In this document: positions 51,087 to 58,971 of the stretch, piece by piece
How the letters are laid out: the number at the start of each line of letters is the position of its first letter
Position numbering within the stretch: the stretch's first letter is position 1
NCBI RefSeq assembly: GCF_002967715.1
Contig: NZ_PUIA01000026.1
Coordinates: 62,001 to 126,000, forward strand
Source: Blastopirellula marina
GTDB lineage: Bacteria > Planctomycetota > Planctomycetia > Pirellulales > Pirellulaceae
DNA: 64,000 nt
Reading direction: 5' to 3'
Made by a program: the position numbers and the translations under genes
The notes under the pieces: model-generated
What the model was told of the DNA's origin: nothing
The model's database searches: none
Seen by the model: only the letters and a program-made list of their open reading frames with translations

Positions 51087-52247
51087 GTGATGTCCATGGA
51101 AGTTACCTACGAAAACAAGTCGGAAGACATCGCCGCTATTCTTTACGGCCTGCCGTGGACCGATCGCCTAAGAGATTATTGGCGTACCATCACGGTTCTA
51201 CTGGCGGTCTGGCCACTCGTGTTTCTTTTGGTCATCCTAAGCGAGTGGTTCTTTCTCGCTTGTCTTTTGGGCGTCGTCGGCCTTTGTGCCCTGTTGCTGA
51301 CAATCCTCTATTTACGTGCCTGGGCAAGGATTGGCAAAAACGCCAAGATTGTTCCTGGACCACAAACCATTCGCCTGCTGGACGACTATTTAGAAACGTC
51401 AACGGAACGAGGAGCCTCGCGCCGACGATGGAACAACGTACCGCTTGTCCAGAACCTACCAGACTATGTGGCCATCTACGTTCAAAAAGTTCGAGCCTAC
51501 GTCGTCCCCAAACGATACTTCTCGTCGCCAGAAGAGGCGGAAGCGTTCGCAGCCAAAGCTCAGGCACTAAGAACCCAGGCCATGGAACACCCGTCTCCTC
51601 TGGTTGACTGGGAAGCATTTCGCCGAGACAACCAACTCGATCAATTCCAATTGATCGAGCAGCTGAAATGGCCCCCCTGCCCAGAGCTTTACGCACGTTT
51701 GGCAACCATGGGGGTCGACGTAGACGGCAAGAATCCTGTTCCCACCACGTGGAGTATGATCAAGCAGTTGATCTTGCCGGCCATTTTGACCGTGCTACTC
51801 ATCGTGGTCCGCTATCAGACAGGACTCGATGGCGACGTCATGTACTATGGGTTGCTCGCGATGACATCCATTACGCTTCTGGTGTTTGGGCTTCAGTGGC
51901 ATAGCCGTTCTCAATACCTGAGAGAATTAACCGCTCAACAGGAATTCACCCGGCCGGATGAAGCGTGGTTCTATGACGAGGGTGTCGCAACCGTTACCGA
52001 AGAAGGGATCGGCTTTAGCCGTTGGAGCGTCTTGGATCAGGTATCCGACGACCGGGAAGCCATCGTGATCTACGACACCATGCCGTTTATCTACCTGGCA
52101 ATTCCCAAAACGGTGCTGCCTGATCCCGAGAAACAGTCGACATTGTTCGAGCGTTTAAAGCAGTGTTCCGACATCGCACACGATCGTCATGAAGAAATTG
52201 TCCTGGCAGAAGTCACAGACAACCCATATCAATCGCCAAGTACTTGA
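51087..52247 (+). CDS. membrane protein with tandem YcxB-like domains
   Basis: About 386 residues. Two similar units are seen, each with a membrane helix pair followed by a soluble part. Unit one: LLAVWPLVFLLVILSEWFFLACLLGVVGLCALLLTILYL then WNNVPLVQNLPDYVAIYVQKVRAYVVPKRYFSSPEEAEAFAAKAQAL. Unit two: LPAILTVLLIVVRYQTGL, FGLQWHSR, then TVTEEGIGFSRWSVLDQVSDDREAIVIYDTMPFIYLAIPKTVLPD. The second ends resemble the YcxB-like C-terminal pattern (Y-x-x-x-P-K-x-x-x). Function unknown. Start may be GTG 51087, ATG 51090 or ATG 51096. Its stop is five bases from the convergent stop of the unknown gene at 52253. Confidence 0.72.
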   Translation: MMSMEVTYENKSEDIAAILYGLPWTDRLRDYWRTITVLLAVWPLVFLLVILSEWFFLACLLGVVGLCALLLTILYLRAWARIGKNAKIVPGPQTIRLLDDYLETSTERGASRRRWNNVPLVQNLPDYVAIYVQKVRAYVVPKRYFSSPEEAEAFAAKAQALRTQAMEHPSPLVDWEAFRRDNQLDQFQLIEQLKWPPCPELYARLATMGVDVDGKNPVPTTWSMIKQLILPAILTVLLIVVRYQTGLDGDVMYYGLLAMTSITLLVFGLQWHSRSQYLRELTAQQEFTRPDEAWFYDEGVATVTEEGIGFSRWSVLDQVSDDREAIVIYDTMPFIYLAIPKTVLPDPEKQSTLFERLKQCSDIAHDRHEEIVLAEVTDNPYQSPST

Positions 52248-52252
52248 AATGC

Positions 52253-53113
52253 TTATGCGGGAAACGATAGCCGCGAAGTTTCCCTGCCTTGTTGCTCGAT
52301 GACTGGGGGCTCCGGCGAAAGCAACTGCTCGACTAGCTGTTGCGCGTCGTCTGCCAAGTGAATGATTCGCGATTCCCACATCGGATTGATCAACGTATTT
52401 TGGCTAAACAATTCATCGCCGAAACTGGCCATAACTGCATTCGCAATATCGCGATTCAAGTCTGCGTTGGCTGGCTCAGCCATTAGCTGGCCGCCAAAGG
52501 CCTCCAGGGCCGTCTCCAACAGCATTGCCCACGAGGCATTCTTGTTAGACGCTCCCCGCTCGCTGCGAATGTCGTTACCAAACTCACGGACTCGAGTCTG
52601 ATCGTAACCAAAACTATTCACATCGGTATCGGCGGCAATATAACCCAATAGCATATCGGTCCAACGTTCCGTACGCCGTCGAAGCCGATTCAAGGGAACC
52701 ATCATGGTTGCCTCTAAACCGCGACCATGCAAAAGCAGATTCAATGCCCGATTCCTGGCTTCCATGTGCCCTAGAAAAACACTCCTGGCCACAGGCTCAG
52801 CAATGCTTTCTCGCTGAATCCGATCGTGAGCAACGCACACCGAGATCCAGACGCGTGTAAGAATGTCGCTAACCAAGATCTCTTCGATCACAGGACGTGC
52901 CGCGTTCCAGAAACGCGGAAAGTCCATTGCTGGGCCAGACTCCAGAAGCTGCGCGTGAGTCTTCAGGCGAATACCCCAACGGTCGAGACGACACTTAGAA
53001 GATATCCAGTAATGCTCTAATGCCGTCGGGCTGTAGGTTACGTTTCCACGCAGGTAGGCAGGAGCATGGACAGCGAGGTAAGCGGCAAGTTGGACATGTT
53101 CGCGGGCGTGCAT
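52253..53113 (-). CDS. hypothetical protein next to haem peroxidase
   Basis: About 286 residues if the ATG at 53113 (MHAREHVQLAAYLAVHAPAYLRG) is used. A longer frame to 53356 would add 81 residues, but they are rich in Cys, Pro and Trp unlike the rest and overlap a hairpin, so I reject them. The protein is mainly helical: RFWNAARPVIEEILVSDILTRVWISVCVAHDRI, ARNRALNLLLHGRGLEATMMVPLNRLRRRTERWTDMLLGYIA, then FGYDQTRVREFGND. No family recognised; the LLLHGRG and LNRLRRRTERWTD stretches look conserved. It is transcribed from the same strand as the peroxidase gene, 280 bases past it. No signal peptide, so it should be cytoplasmic. Confidence 0.6.
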   Translation of the reverse strand: MHAREHVQLAAYLAVHAPAYLRGNVTYSPTALEHYWISSKCRLDRWGIRLKTHAQLLESGPAMDFPRFWNAARPVIEEILVSDILTRVWISVCVAHDRIQRESIAEPVARSVFLGHMEARNRALNLLLHGRGLEATMMVPLNRLRRRTERWTDMLLGYIAADTDVNSFGYDQTRVREFGNDIRSERGASNKNASWAMLLETALEAFGGQLMAEPANADLNRDIANAVMASFGDELFSQNTLINPMWESRIIHLADDAQQLVEQLLSPEPPVIEQQGRETSRLSFPA

Positions 53114-53323
53114 GGAGGAGACGTTCTCGACGAGACAGTGGTTAGCGGTTTTCACAAGCTCGCCAGCGTGCGAGCATGGTCCGAAAGGTCGAACAATCGA
53201 GAATTTGCAAAGCGGGTGCCATTCGCTGCCAAGGATGCACGTGACACGCCGCAAACCACTACCTGATAATGCTTTAGAAAAACACGGCGATTCATCGAAG
53301 TCTGGTGACAACTTTTCAATGAT

Positions 53324-53357
53324 GTTGCGATACAGCATCATGTTGCCGTATCGCAAC
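53324..53357. repeat. perfect 10-bp inverted repeat downstream of peroxidase gene
   Basis: GTTGCGATAC (53324-53333) and GTATCGCAAC (53348-53357) with a 14-base loop. It sits about 36 bases past the peroxidase stop on the minus strand, with no U tract on that strand; on the plus strand GCGTTTTTGC follows. It is either a factor-aided terminator or an operator for the downstream gene. Confidence 0.55.
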
Positions 53358-53393
53358 GAGCGTTTTTGCTGTTTTACGCAAAGTCGGCAACGA

Positions 53394-55622
53394 TCAGATC
53401 GACCGCCCGGCGGAAGTCATCCTCTCTTCTTCGAGCATCTTCTTGGCGACGGCGTCCTCACGACGTCTAGGTTCGTCTCCAGGTCGCGGCCCACCAGGTT
53501 GATCTGGTCGCGGGTCTCGACGGTCGAGCACCTCGAGAAGTTCTTGATTGGTCGTGGGAACTTCGTCAGCCAGCAGATTCACACGGGCATCAATTCCCGC
53601 TTCAACCTCCACGTTATCGTTTGGATCGTTGGAGAAAACAACAATGCGTTCGATGCCGCTGTAGGTGATCAACTGGTTGTTCCATTCAATGGTGCCCTCT
53701 CCGATCACGATCGAATCGACACCAGGCCCCGTGGCCAAGACCAGCACGTCACCTCGTCCTGCTTGTCCTTGAATCACAAAACCACCATCCATCGTGGAAA
53801 CAAGTTGACTCAAGTCAAGCACGAACACATCGCGTTGAAAGTCTTCGCCGACCACTTGGATCTGACCAACGTCGGTGACAACGTTGGTCTCGCTGGTGGT
53901 CCCGCTACGGTCGGTCTCCTGAATGGTGATTTCATCTCCCGTACCAGTCACCCAGGTCACTTCCGATCGTCTCTCAGAGGCATCATGGATCCAAACCGCA
54001 GCATCAAAAAAGACATTCTCCTGTAAGGAAGTGATGCCGGTGTTGCGAGTAATGATATCGCTGAGCGACGTCTGCTCGATTGCTTCCAACGGGCGTCCCG
54101 AAAACAGGCTCTGATACCAGAAGCGGTCTCCGTCACGCAGCCGCGTGAACTGATCTGCAATGATTCTGCGGAAGAGTTCCCCCATGCTGGCCCCGGTAAC
54201 ATGATCTTCGGCCAGCCCTCCAACCCACAAGTCGATGTCATCAACGGAGTCATAGGTTGCTTGAAGCGCCGCGATGACATCCGGGTTCGATGAGATCTCA
54301 TCAAACGAACTGACGGGGTCTAAACCATAGGCAACACGTGTCGTGTTGTAATCGGCCAGGCCGTGATCGCGACCTCTTTGAATGTTGAGCGACGCCAGAT
54401 CAAACCCGCCTGCACCTGGAGGGCCAAACAGGAAATTTCGGACATCGTCGACCAGCATGTTATCGATTTCCTGGGCCTGTTGTGAGGCAAGTCCCAAAAG
54501 CAGCGAATCAATTCCGTTGTCGATGATCTCTTGCGGGTTGAAAAACATTTCTCGTAGCGACAGCGAGCCTTCCTCGGCAACGGTTCCATCGTTGTTGAGT
54601 CGCAGCACTTCGCCTGACAACATGCTGTGTCCAAACCGATAGGCGGCCGTTGCAAACTCATTGGCGATACTTGGATCGACCGTCGAGTCGTAACCTTGAT
54701 AAGGCGCAATGGCATCGGGACCGAGCAACGCAGGCAGAAACTCGTTGAACGTAATTGCCTGGATCTCGGCAATGACAATCGCACGGGCCTGTTGATAGAT
54801 CTGTTCATCGGTTAGATCAGGGTTTGCCGCTGTGATTTCATCGGCCAGTCGATTGTGCTCCCGCAGAAAAAGGGTGTGCATCGCGGTCAAACCAACTTGC
54901 TCGTTGGCCCTGACATCGCCTGCTACGAAAAAGATGGAGCCTGCCGCATCTTCGTAGACGTCCCCTTCCATTGGCAGCAAGTCTCCGACGCTCGTCTTCA
55001 GGCGTCCACTTTCAAAAGTTCGCAGTGCTGCTGCCCGCGAATCATCGGAACCGTAAATCATCGAACCATCGATGAATGCGGTGATCGAGTTGATCTGTTC
55101 ACGAGGGTTATCCACCGAGATCCCCGTCGCTGGGTCGTATTCGCTACGACTCAGCGAAATGGTTGCCGTGCCGGTTTCGTTCGGATCAAAAAAGATATCC
55201 CCAGTCGGCACCTCAATCGGCAACGACTCGTGTGGACTCGCTTCGCCTGTCAGGTCGATATCGTGATCCAGAAACTGCCCCCACTGCCACACGAAGTCGG
55301 TCAGAAATCGATCGTTCTCTATCGAAGTCGACTGTGCTGCGATGTTGTTACTGATTTCCCGGGCACTGAGGCGATCTTCGCCGGAAGCTTCCGAAATGCC
55401 ATCGGCATAGTCTGCGCCTACAAAGCGAATGAACGCCGTCTCCGTACTTCCCAACGTGGGGACGGCCAAGTTGTTTCCGGTCCCATCGATCGATCTTATC
55501 TCCTCGAACACCGAGTCGATAACGACCGAGAGATCACTTGCCAACAACTGACGTTGTTCTAATTGCTCTCCACCAAATCGATTCTTTCGCGCATCTCTTT
55601 TTAGTCTTTTGAAGTTTCTCAT
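53394..55622 (-). CDS. secreted animal-type haem peroxidase
   Basis: A 742-residue peroxidase of the animal/myeloperoxidase superfamily. N-terminal LEQRQLLASD (about residues 21-30) is the LEPR-xLL-like motif of planctomycete surface proteins. Catalytic features: distal His in WQWGQFLDHDIDLTGEAS (His 120), GDVRANEQVGLTAMHTLFLREHNRLADEI, and the proximal His in TAAYRFGHSMLSGEVLRL (His 332), then SLNIQRGRDHGLADYN. The last 170 residues are repeat-like beta (VTGTGDEITIQETD, VIQGQAGRGDVLVLATGPG) and may bind the surface; the final 40 are charged. Uses peroxide, possibly making hypohalous acid. ATG 55622 is chosen. A protein of unknown function follows on the same strand. Confidence 0.92.
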   Translation of the reverse strand: MRNFKRLKRDARKNRFGGEQLEQRQLLASDLSVVIDSVFEEIRSIDGTGNNLAVPTLGSTETAFIRFVGADYADGISEASGEDRLSAREISNNIAAQSTSIENDRFLTDFVWQWGQFLDHDIDLTGEASPHESLPIEVPTGDIFFDPNETGTATISLSRSEYDPATGISVDNPREQINSITAFIDGSMIYGSDDSRAAALRTFESGRLKTSVGDLLPMEGDVYEDAAGSIFFVAGDVRANEQVGLTAMHTLFLREHNRLADEITAANPDLTDEQIYQQARAIVIAEIQAITFNEFLPALLGPDAIAPYQGYDSTVDPSIANEFATAAYRFGHSMLSGEVLRLNNDGTVAEEGSLSLREMFFNPQEIIDNGIDSLLLGLASQQAQEIDNMLVDDVRNFLFGPPGAGGFDLASLNIQRGRDHGLADYNTTRVAYGLDPVSSFDEISSNPDVIAALQATYDSVDDIDLWVGGLAEDHVTGASMGELFRRIIADQFTRLRDGDRFWYQSLFSGRPLEAIEQTSLSDIITRNTGITSLQENVFFDAAVWIHDASERRSEVTWVTGTGDEITIQETDRSGTTSETNVVTDVGQIQVVGEDFQRDVFVLDLSQLVSTMDGGFVIQGQAGRGDVLVLATGPGVDSIVIGEGTIEWNNQLITYSGIERIVVFSNDPNDNVEVEAGIDARVNLLADEVPTTNQELLEVLDRRDPRPDQPGGPRPGDEPRRREDAVAKKMLEEERMTSAGRSI

Positions 55623-55854
55623 TGTGCTCTCTCTGTTCGTAGTTGCCCTGCCATGATGAGTCAGGCTATGCAGAAAAGTGGCTGGCATCGTGGCGACAAA
55701 GCAAACGGGAACGCTCCGTATTTCCCTACTCGCCTTGAAGTACTGCTTAAACAGTAGATAGCGATTTCAGAGATGACAAGCAATTTGCGAAAGTAGAAGG
55801 CGACATCAGAATGTCCGCCAAATTTCGACAAACAATTCCGTCTTTAGAAGGCCA

Positions 55855-56316
55855 TTAGGATGGTAAGAAATCGGCCCGAACGAGCCGCCCGCCTTCGACC
55901 TTCCAGTAGTAACAGTAAAGATCTGGTGCAGGCTCATCGACGCGAAACACTAACTCTAATCGGTTGGGTGTCACCGATTGAAGAAGAGCCGAATTCAGCA
56001 ATTTGTGTTCGGAATTGATGCTGAAGCGATGCAACGGTTCGTGATTTACATCTTCTAAGAGGATCTGAACACCTGGGCTAAACCCACGATGCATCGAAGT
56101 CGTTTCGAAGACATAGACGAAATACGTTTCGCCGTTTTCACATTGCCAGCAGTGCTCGGAATGAAGTCGGTAACCAGGCTCACAGAAATCATTCGTTTGG
56201 CGTCGGAGCCATTCTTTTCCGCCATCAGCGATTTTGCGGAGCGACGATTCATAAATTACCCCAAAGGCAATGAGAACTGCACACACGAGTGCAATTGACT
56301 TGATACTTTTGGCCAT
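55855..56316 (-). CDS. small membrane-anchored hypothetical protein
   Basis: A 153-residue protein with one N-terminal helix (SIALVCAVLIAFGVIYESSL) and an exported domain with four cysteines, two in CEPGYRLHSEHCWQCENGE and one in DLYCYYWKV, suggesting disulfides. Ends with KVEGGRLVRADFLPS. No family recognised. It has ordinary planctomycete codon use and an ATG with weak ribosome site. It stands alone between the peroxidase gene and a 330-base intergenic stretch. Confidence 0.62.
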   Translation of the reverse strand: MAKSIKSIALVCAVLIAFGVIYESSLRKIADGGKEWLRRQTNDFCEPGYRLHSEHCWQCENGETYFVYVFETTSMHRGFSPGVQILLEDVNHEPLHRFSINSEHKLLNSALLQSVTPNRLELVFRVDEPAPDLYCYYWKVEGGRLVRADFLPS

Positions 56317-56649
56317 AAAGCCCCCCTATCAGCCAAATTCTCTGTCCCAAATCTACGGTGCTTTGTTACCGTAAGCTAATTCTCTGAATGCGCCCATTTA
56401 TTTTACAAAAAAGGCATTTTCTCTCGCATTTATTCGCATAGGGACCTGGGAACCCGGGCGCACGCTAGCCTGGCCATTACCAAATTTCCACGGAGTTAGC
56501 GTTCGATTCGACCTTGAATCGATACCGCTTCCCCGGTATTACTCTCCAGCCCTCGCCTGAGCCTCTAATGCAGGCACCAACAGGACGATTGAGAGCACTT
56601 GATGGTTCTCAAGTTTCTGACACTGCCAGAATGTAGAAATCGGAAATCA
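56317..56649. other. 333-base intergenic region with three hairpins in a row
   Basis: Lies between the divergent small membrane protein and lipoyl-like protein genes. TCGATTC-GACCTT-GAATCGA (56503-56522) is followed at once by ATACCG-CTTCCC-CGGTAT (56522-56539), and then GCCTG-N11-CAGGC (56556-56576). The left part (56397-56425) is A/T-rich. No credible frame. A structured leader or small RNA is possible; no known RNA family was recognised by eye. Confidence 0.4.
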
Positions 56650-56904
56650 ATGCTACGCGACGACTTACGACCGCTGATTTTGCCAGAACTCGGCCTGACC
56701 GATATCTTGGTTCGTACCAGTCTTTGGCTTGTACCGCGTGGTTCGTTCGTCCGTGAAGGAGATCGAGTTCTAGAAGTGCTTGCTGGCGAAGTAACCTTCG
56801 ACGTCGTATCCCCAGCCTCTGGCGTGCTTTACGATCTGCACACCGAAGAAGACGACATCGTGAGCGAAGGCCAGGTTCTGGGCCATATTCGTGTTGGCGC
56901 TTAA
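56650..56904 (+). CDS. lipoyl/biotinyl-fold protein lacking the modified lysine
   Basis: An 84-residue protein of the biotinyl/lipoyl carrier fold: RPLILPELGLTDILVRTSLWLVPRGSFVREGDRVLEVLAGEVTFDVVSPASGVLYDLHTEEDDIVSEGQVLGHIRVGA. The usual attachment turn ETDKA is here VLAGEVTFDV, with glutamate where lysine would carry the cofactor, so it cannot be lipoylated or biotinylated. The fold is otherwise complete, so it may have become a structural or binding domain. The frame opens upstream at 56599, but the ATG at 56650 (MLRDDLRPLILPE) fits the fold. No E1/E2 or carboxylase gene lies near; rpiB converges 25 bases on. Confidence 0.8.
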   Translation: MLRDDLRPLILPELGLTDILVRTSLWLVPRGSFVREGDRVLEVLAGEVTFDVVSPASGVLYDLHTEEDDIVSEGQVLGHIRVGA

Positions 56905-56929
56905 GTCGTCAGAAGTCATTGACAGAACA

Positions 56930-57370
56930 CTAGTTCTGCGAGAGCGTATCAATCTTCTCGATGCGACGCTCATGACGCCCACCCTCGAATTCAGTTGCCA
57001 GCCAAGCATCGACAATCTTCAGGACGTCTTCTTCGGCGGTCATTCGCTCGCCGATGGAAATCATGTTCGCCTTATTGTGTTGACGTCCGAGCTTAGCCGT
57101 CTCGACATTCCACGTCAGAGCGCAACGAATGCCGTGGATTCGGTTTGCGGCGATGGCTTCTCCATTTCCCGAGCCCCCCAGAACAATACCGCGCTCGCAC
57201 TGCCCTGCAGCAACCGCTTTTGCTGCTGGAATGATGAAGTCGGGATAATCACATGCCTCGGCAGAATCGGTCCCAAAATCGACCACCTCGTGCCCGAGCT
57301 TTTCGAGATGCTCGACGATGATGGTCTTGTAATGATACCCAGCGTGGTCCGAAGCAATGGCAATCTTCAT
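56930..57370 (-). CDS. rpiB: ribose-5-phosphate isomerase B
   Basis: RpiB (146 residues, usual about 150) interconverts ribose-5-phosphate and ribulose-5-phosphate. IASDHAGYHYKTIIVEHLEKLGHEVVDFGTDS is the family start; then IVLGGSGNGEAIAANRIHGIRCALTWNVETAKLGRQHNKANMISIGERM. E. coli RpiB uses a cysteine base in the SGIGM loop; here the loop reads GGSGNGEAIAANR, as in mycobacterial enzymes, where a glutamate serves. So the catalytic base is probably that glutamate. No other pentose gene is in the window. Confidence 0.94.
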   Translation of the reverse strand: MKIAIASDHAGYHYKTIIVEHLEKLGHEVVDFGTDSAEACDYPDFIIPAAKAVAAGQCERGIVLGGSGNGEAIAANRIHGIRCALTWNVETAKLGRQHNKANMISIGERMTAEEDVLKIVDAWLATEFEGGRHERRIEKIDTLSQN

Positions 57371-57544
57371 GGGAACAGCAAACGCAGAAAGTGTTCTACG
57401 ATTCGAGTGGAAAACTTAGGAGGTCCACATAAGGGAGGCGGACCGACCGAAAAACCAAGCGATTCATGATACTCAATCCGTTTGCGTTTGCCATGTCCCT
57501 GCGGACTGAGGGAATTTTCATGCTTCCTGCCGATATCACGCGGA

Positions 57545-58912
57545 TTAGCGCATCGGTAAGACGTCGATGGCTGGGAACCACGGCGGATCGTAGTCAAAAA
57601 GTCTCGTGGCTACATTTGCCGCAACTTGAGTGGACGCCACTAGTTGACCTTGCTGAAGCGTTTGTTGGATAGGCAAATCACCAAGGATTAAGCGGACAAG
57701 TTGGGCATGCGTTAGCTCCAAATAGCTACGTCCCAGCTTTCCATCGCTGAGGGAACCTTTTCGCTTACCCAAGTGAATGCAGAATTTCTCTCCTTCAATC
57801 AACAGCCCCAAATCGAGTGGCAGCTCAAGACCGCGCGACTTGGCCCGCTGATGAAGCGTCGCCGCCAACTCTGCCAACTGCTGGATGGGATTGGGCATAC
57901 GAACGAGAATTTCTTCCCCAGGCAGTGTACTCTTGGCCTTGGGAATATCCTTCAAAAGGTCGTGTACCGGATCGGTTGCCGGTGCCTCGAGATGAAATTC
58001 CGGATGGCCCGTCTCGTAGAGATCGCTACAAATCCGATTGATCAGTGGAAGCTTCACGCCTTTTTCGTTTGGCTGAGTAACTACCTCTAAGATCTTCTCG
58101 TCTTTGACGACCGCATAGCCGGCGATTCGGTCGATGGCATCATCCAAGGCCAGCTTGTTGCCGCCTCGAATGGCGACATACAACGCATCGAAAGCCTTGC
58201 GTCGCAATAGCCAATCCCACATCACTGCCGAACGAGGCGTGCCGATCTGGTTGGATTGAAATGAATTTTCATACAGCGACACCAAAGCTTCCGCTTCGAC
58301 TTGCCGCATCAGGCGAATCCAGAGACCCGATTCACTGCGTGACGGCAGCAACGGCGCTGGTTCAATCGATGCGCCGCGAACGGAGGCCAAATAGGGTTCC
58401 GTCGCCGCTTTGCTGCGGAATTTGCTCGACAACGTTACCCATCCAAACCGGGCCAGTCGCTGGGCCATTGCCGCACTCGTGCGGTGCATCATGAAAGCAC
58501 CAGGGTAACGATCAAACGTCTCATCGAGACAGCTGAAGAATGCATCGACATTCTTCAGGTCGACGTGTTCAGGGGCCAACACGAATTCACTTGCTCGCAG
58601 ATATGGCACCAAGGTTCCTTGCAGCCAAACTTGCTGCGGCACACAACGAATGTGGCCGACAATCTGATTGCCAAGTCGGAACGTGAGCCGTTCACGGGCA
58701 TCGTAATCGGGGCGTTCCTGCTGGGAATGAAACTCGTTTTCGTCGTAAGCGAAAAGACAATGCTTCATCAATTGCAAGATGGCGAACTGTTCGCCTTCCT
58801 GACTAGATGTGAGACAAAATTGGGCCGCATCTCTGCGAGAGAGACTCGCATGAGAGGAAGATTCGGGCGGCTGAATCAGGGGCGAATAGGTCGATGATAC
58901 GACGCGACGCAT
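57545..58912 (-). CDS. Eis-like GNAT acetyltransferase with sterol-carrier-like C-terminus
   Basis: A 455-residue protein. The first 300 residues look like two GNAT folds: EFHSQQERPDYDARERLTFRLGNQIVGHIRCVPQQVWLQGTLVPYLRASEFVLAPEHVD and, later, RIAGYAVVKDEKILEVV. The last 130 (LDLGLLIEGEKFCIHLGKRKGSLSDGKLGRSYLELTHAQLVRLILGDL) match the sterol carrier-like domain with ELTHAQLVRLILG. This order is that of the Eis/enhanced intracellular survival family, which acetylates amines on antibiotics, peptides or polyamines. Its gene is 59 bases downstream of a BshC-like gene. The ATG at 58912 starts after a good stretch of open frame; a first 40 residues may be a tail. Confidence 0.68.
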   Translation of the reverse strand: MRRVVSSTYSPLIQPPESSSHASLSRRDAAQFCLTSSQEGEQFAILQLMKHCLFAYDENEFHSQQERPDYDARERLTFRLGNQIVGHIRCVPQQVWLQGTLVPYLRASEFVLAPEHVDLKNVDAFFSCLDETFDRYPGAFMMHRTSAAMAQRLARFGWVTLSSKFRSKAATEPYLASVRGASIEPAPLLPSRSESGLWIRLMRQVEAEALVSLYENSFQSNQIGTPRSAVMWDWLLRRKAFDALYVAIRGGNKLALDDAIDRIAGYAVVKDEKILEVVTQPNEKGVKLPLINRICSDLYETGHPEFHLEAPATDPVHDLLKDIPKAKSTLPGEEILVRMPNPIQQLAELAATLHQRAKSRGLELPLDLGLLIEGEKFCIHLGKRKGSLSDGKLGRSYLELTHAQLVRLILGDLPIQQTLQQGQLVASTQVAANVATRLFDYDPPWFPAIDVLPMR

Positions 58913-58971
58913 TCAATCCGACTCCGTTCAATAAAGACAAATCCCTTTGCGAAGTGAACTCTCCCCTTAGA

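Noticed and set aside
53114-53356. N-terminal extension of the unknown protein next to the peroxidase
   Set aside because: The 81 extra residues are rich in Cys, Pro and Trp unlike the rest, need a TTG start and overlap a perfect hairpin; the ATG at 53113 is preferred.
53112-54026. Plus-strand frame of 304 codons opposite the peroxidase end
   Set aside because: Antisense to the peroxidase gene and without recognisable domains.
56891-57469. Plus-strand frame of 192 codons opposite rpiB
   Set aside because: Antisense to rpiB, which has full family conservation.
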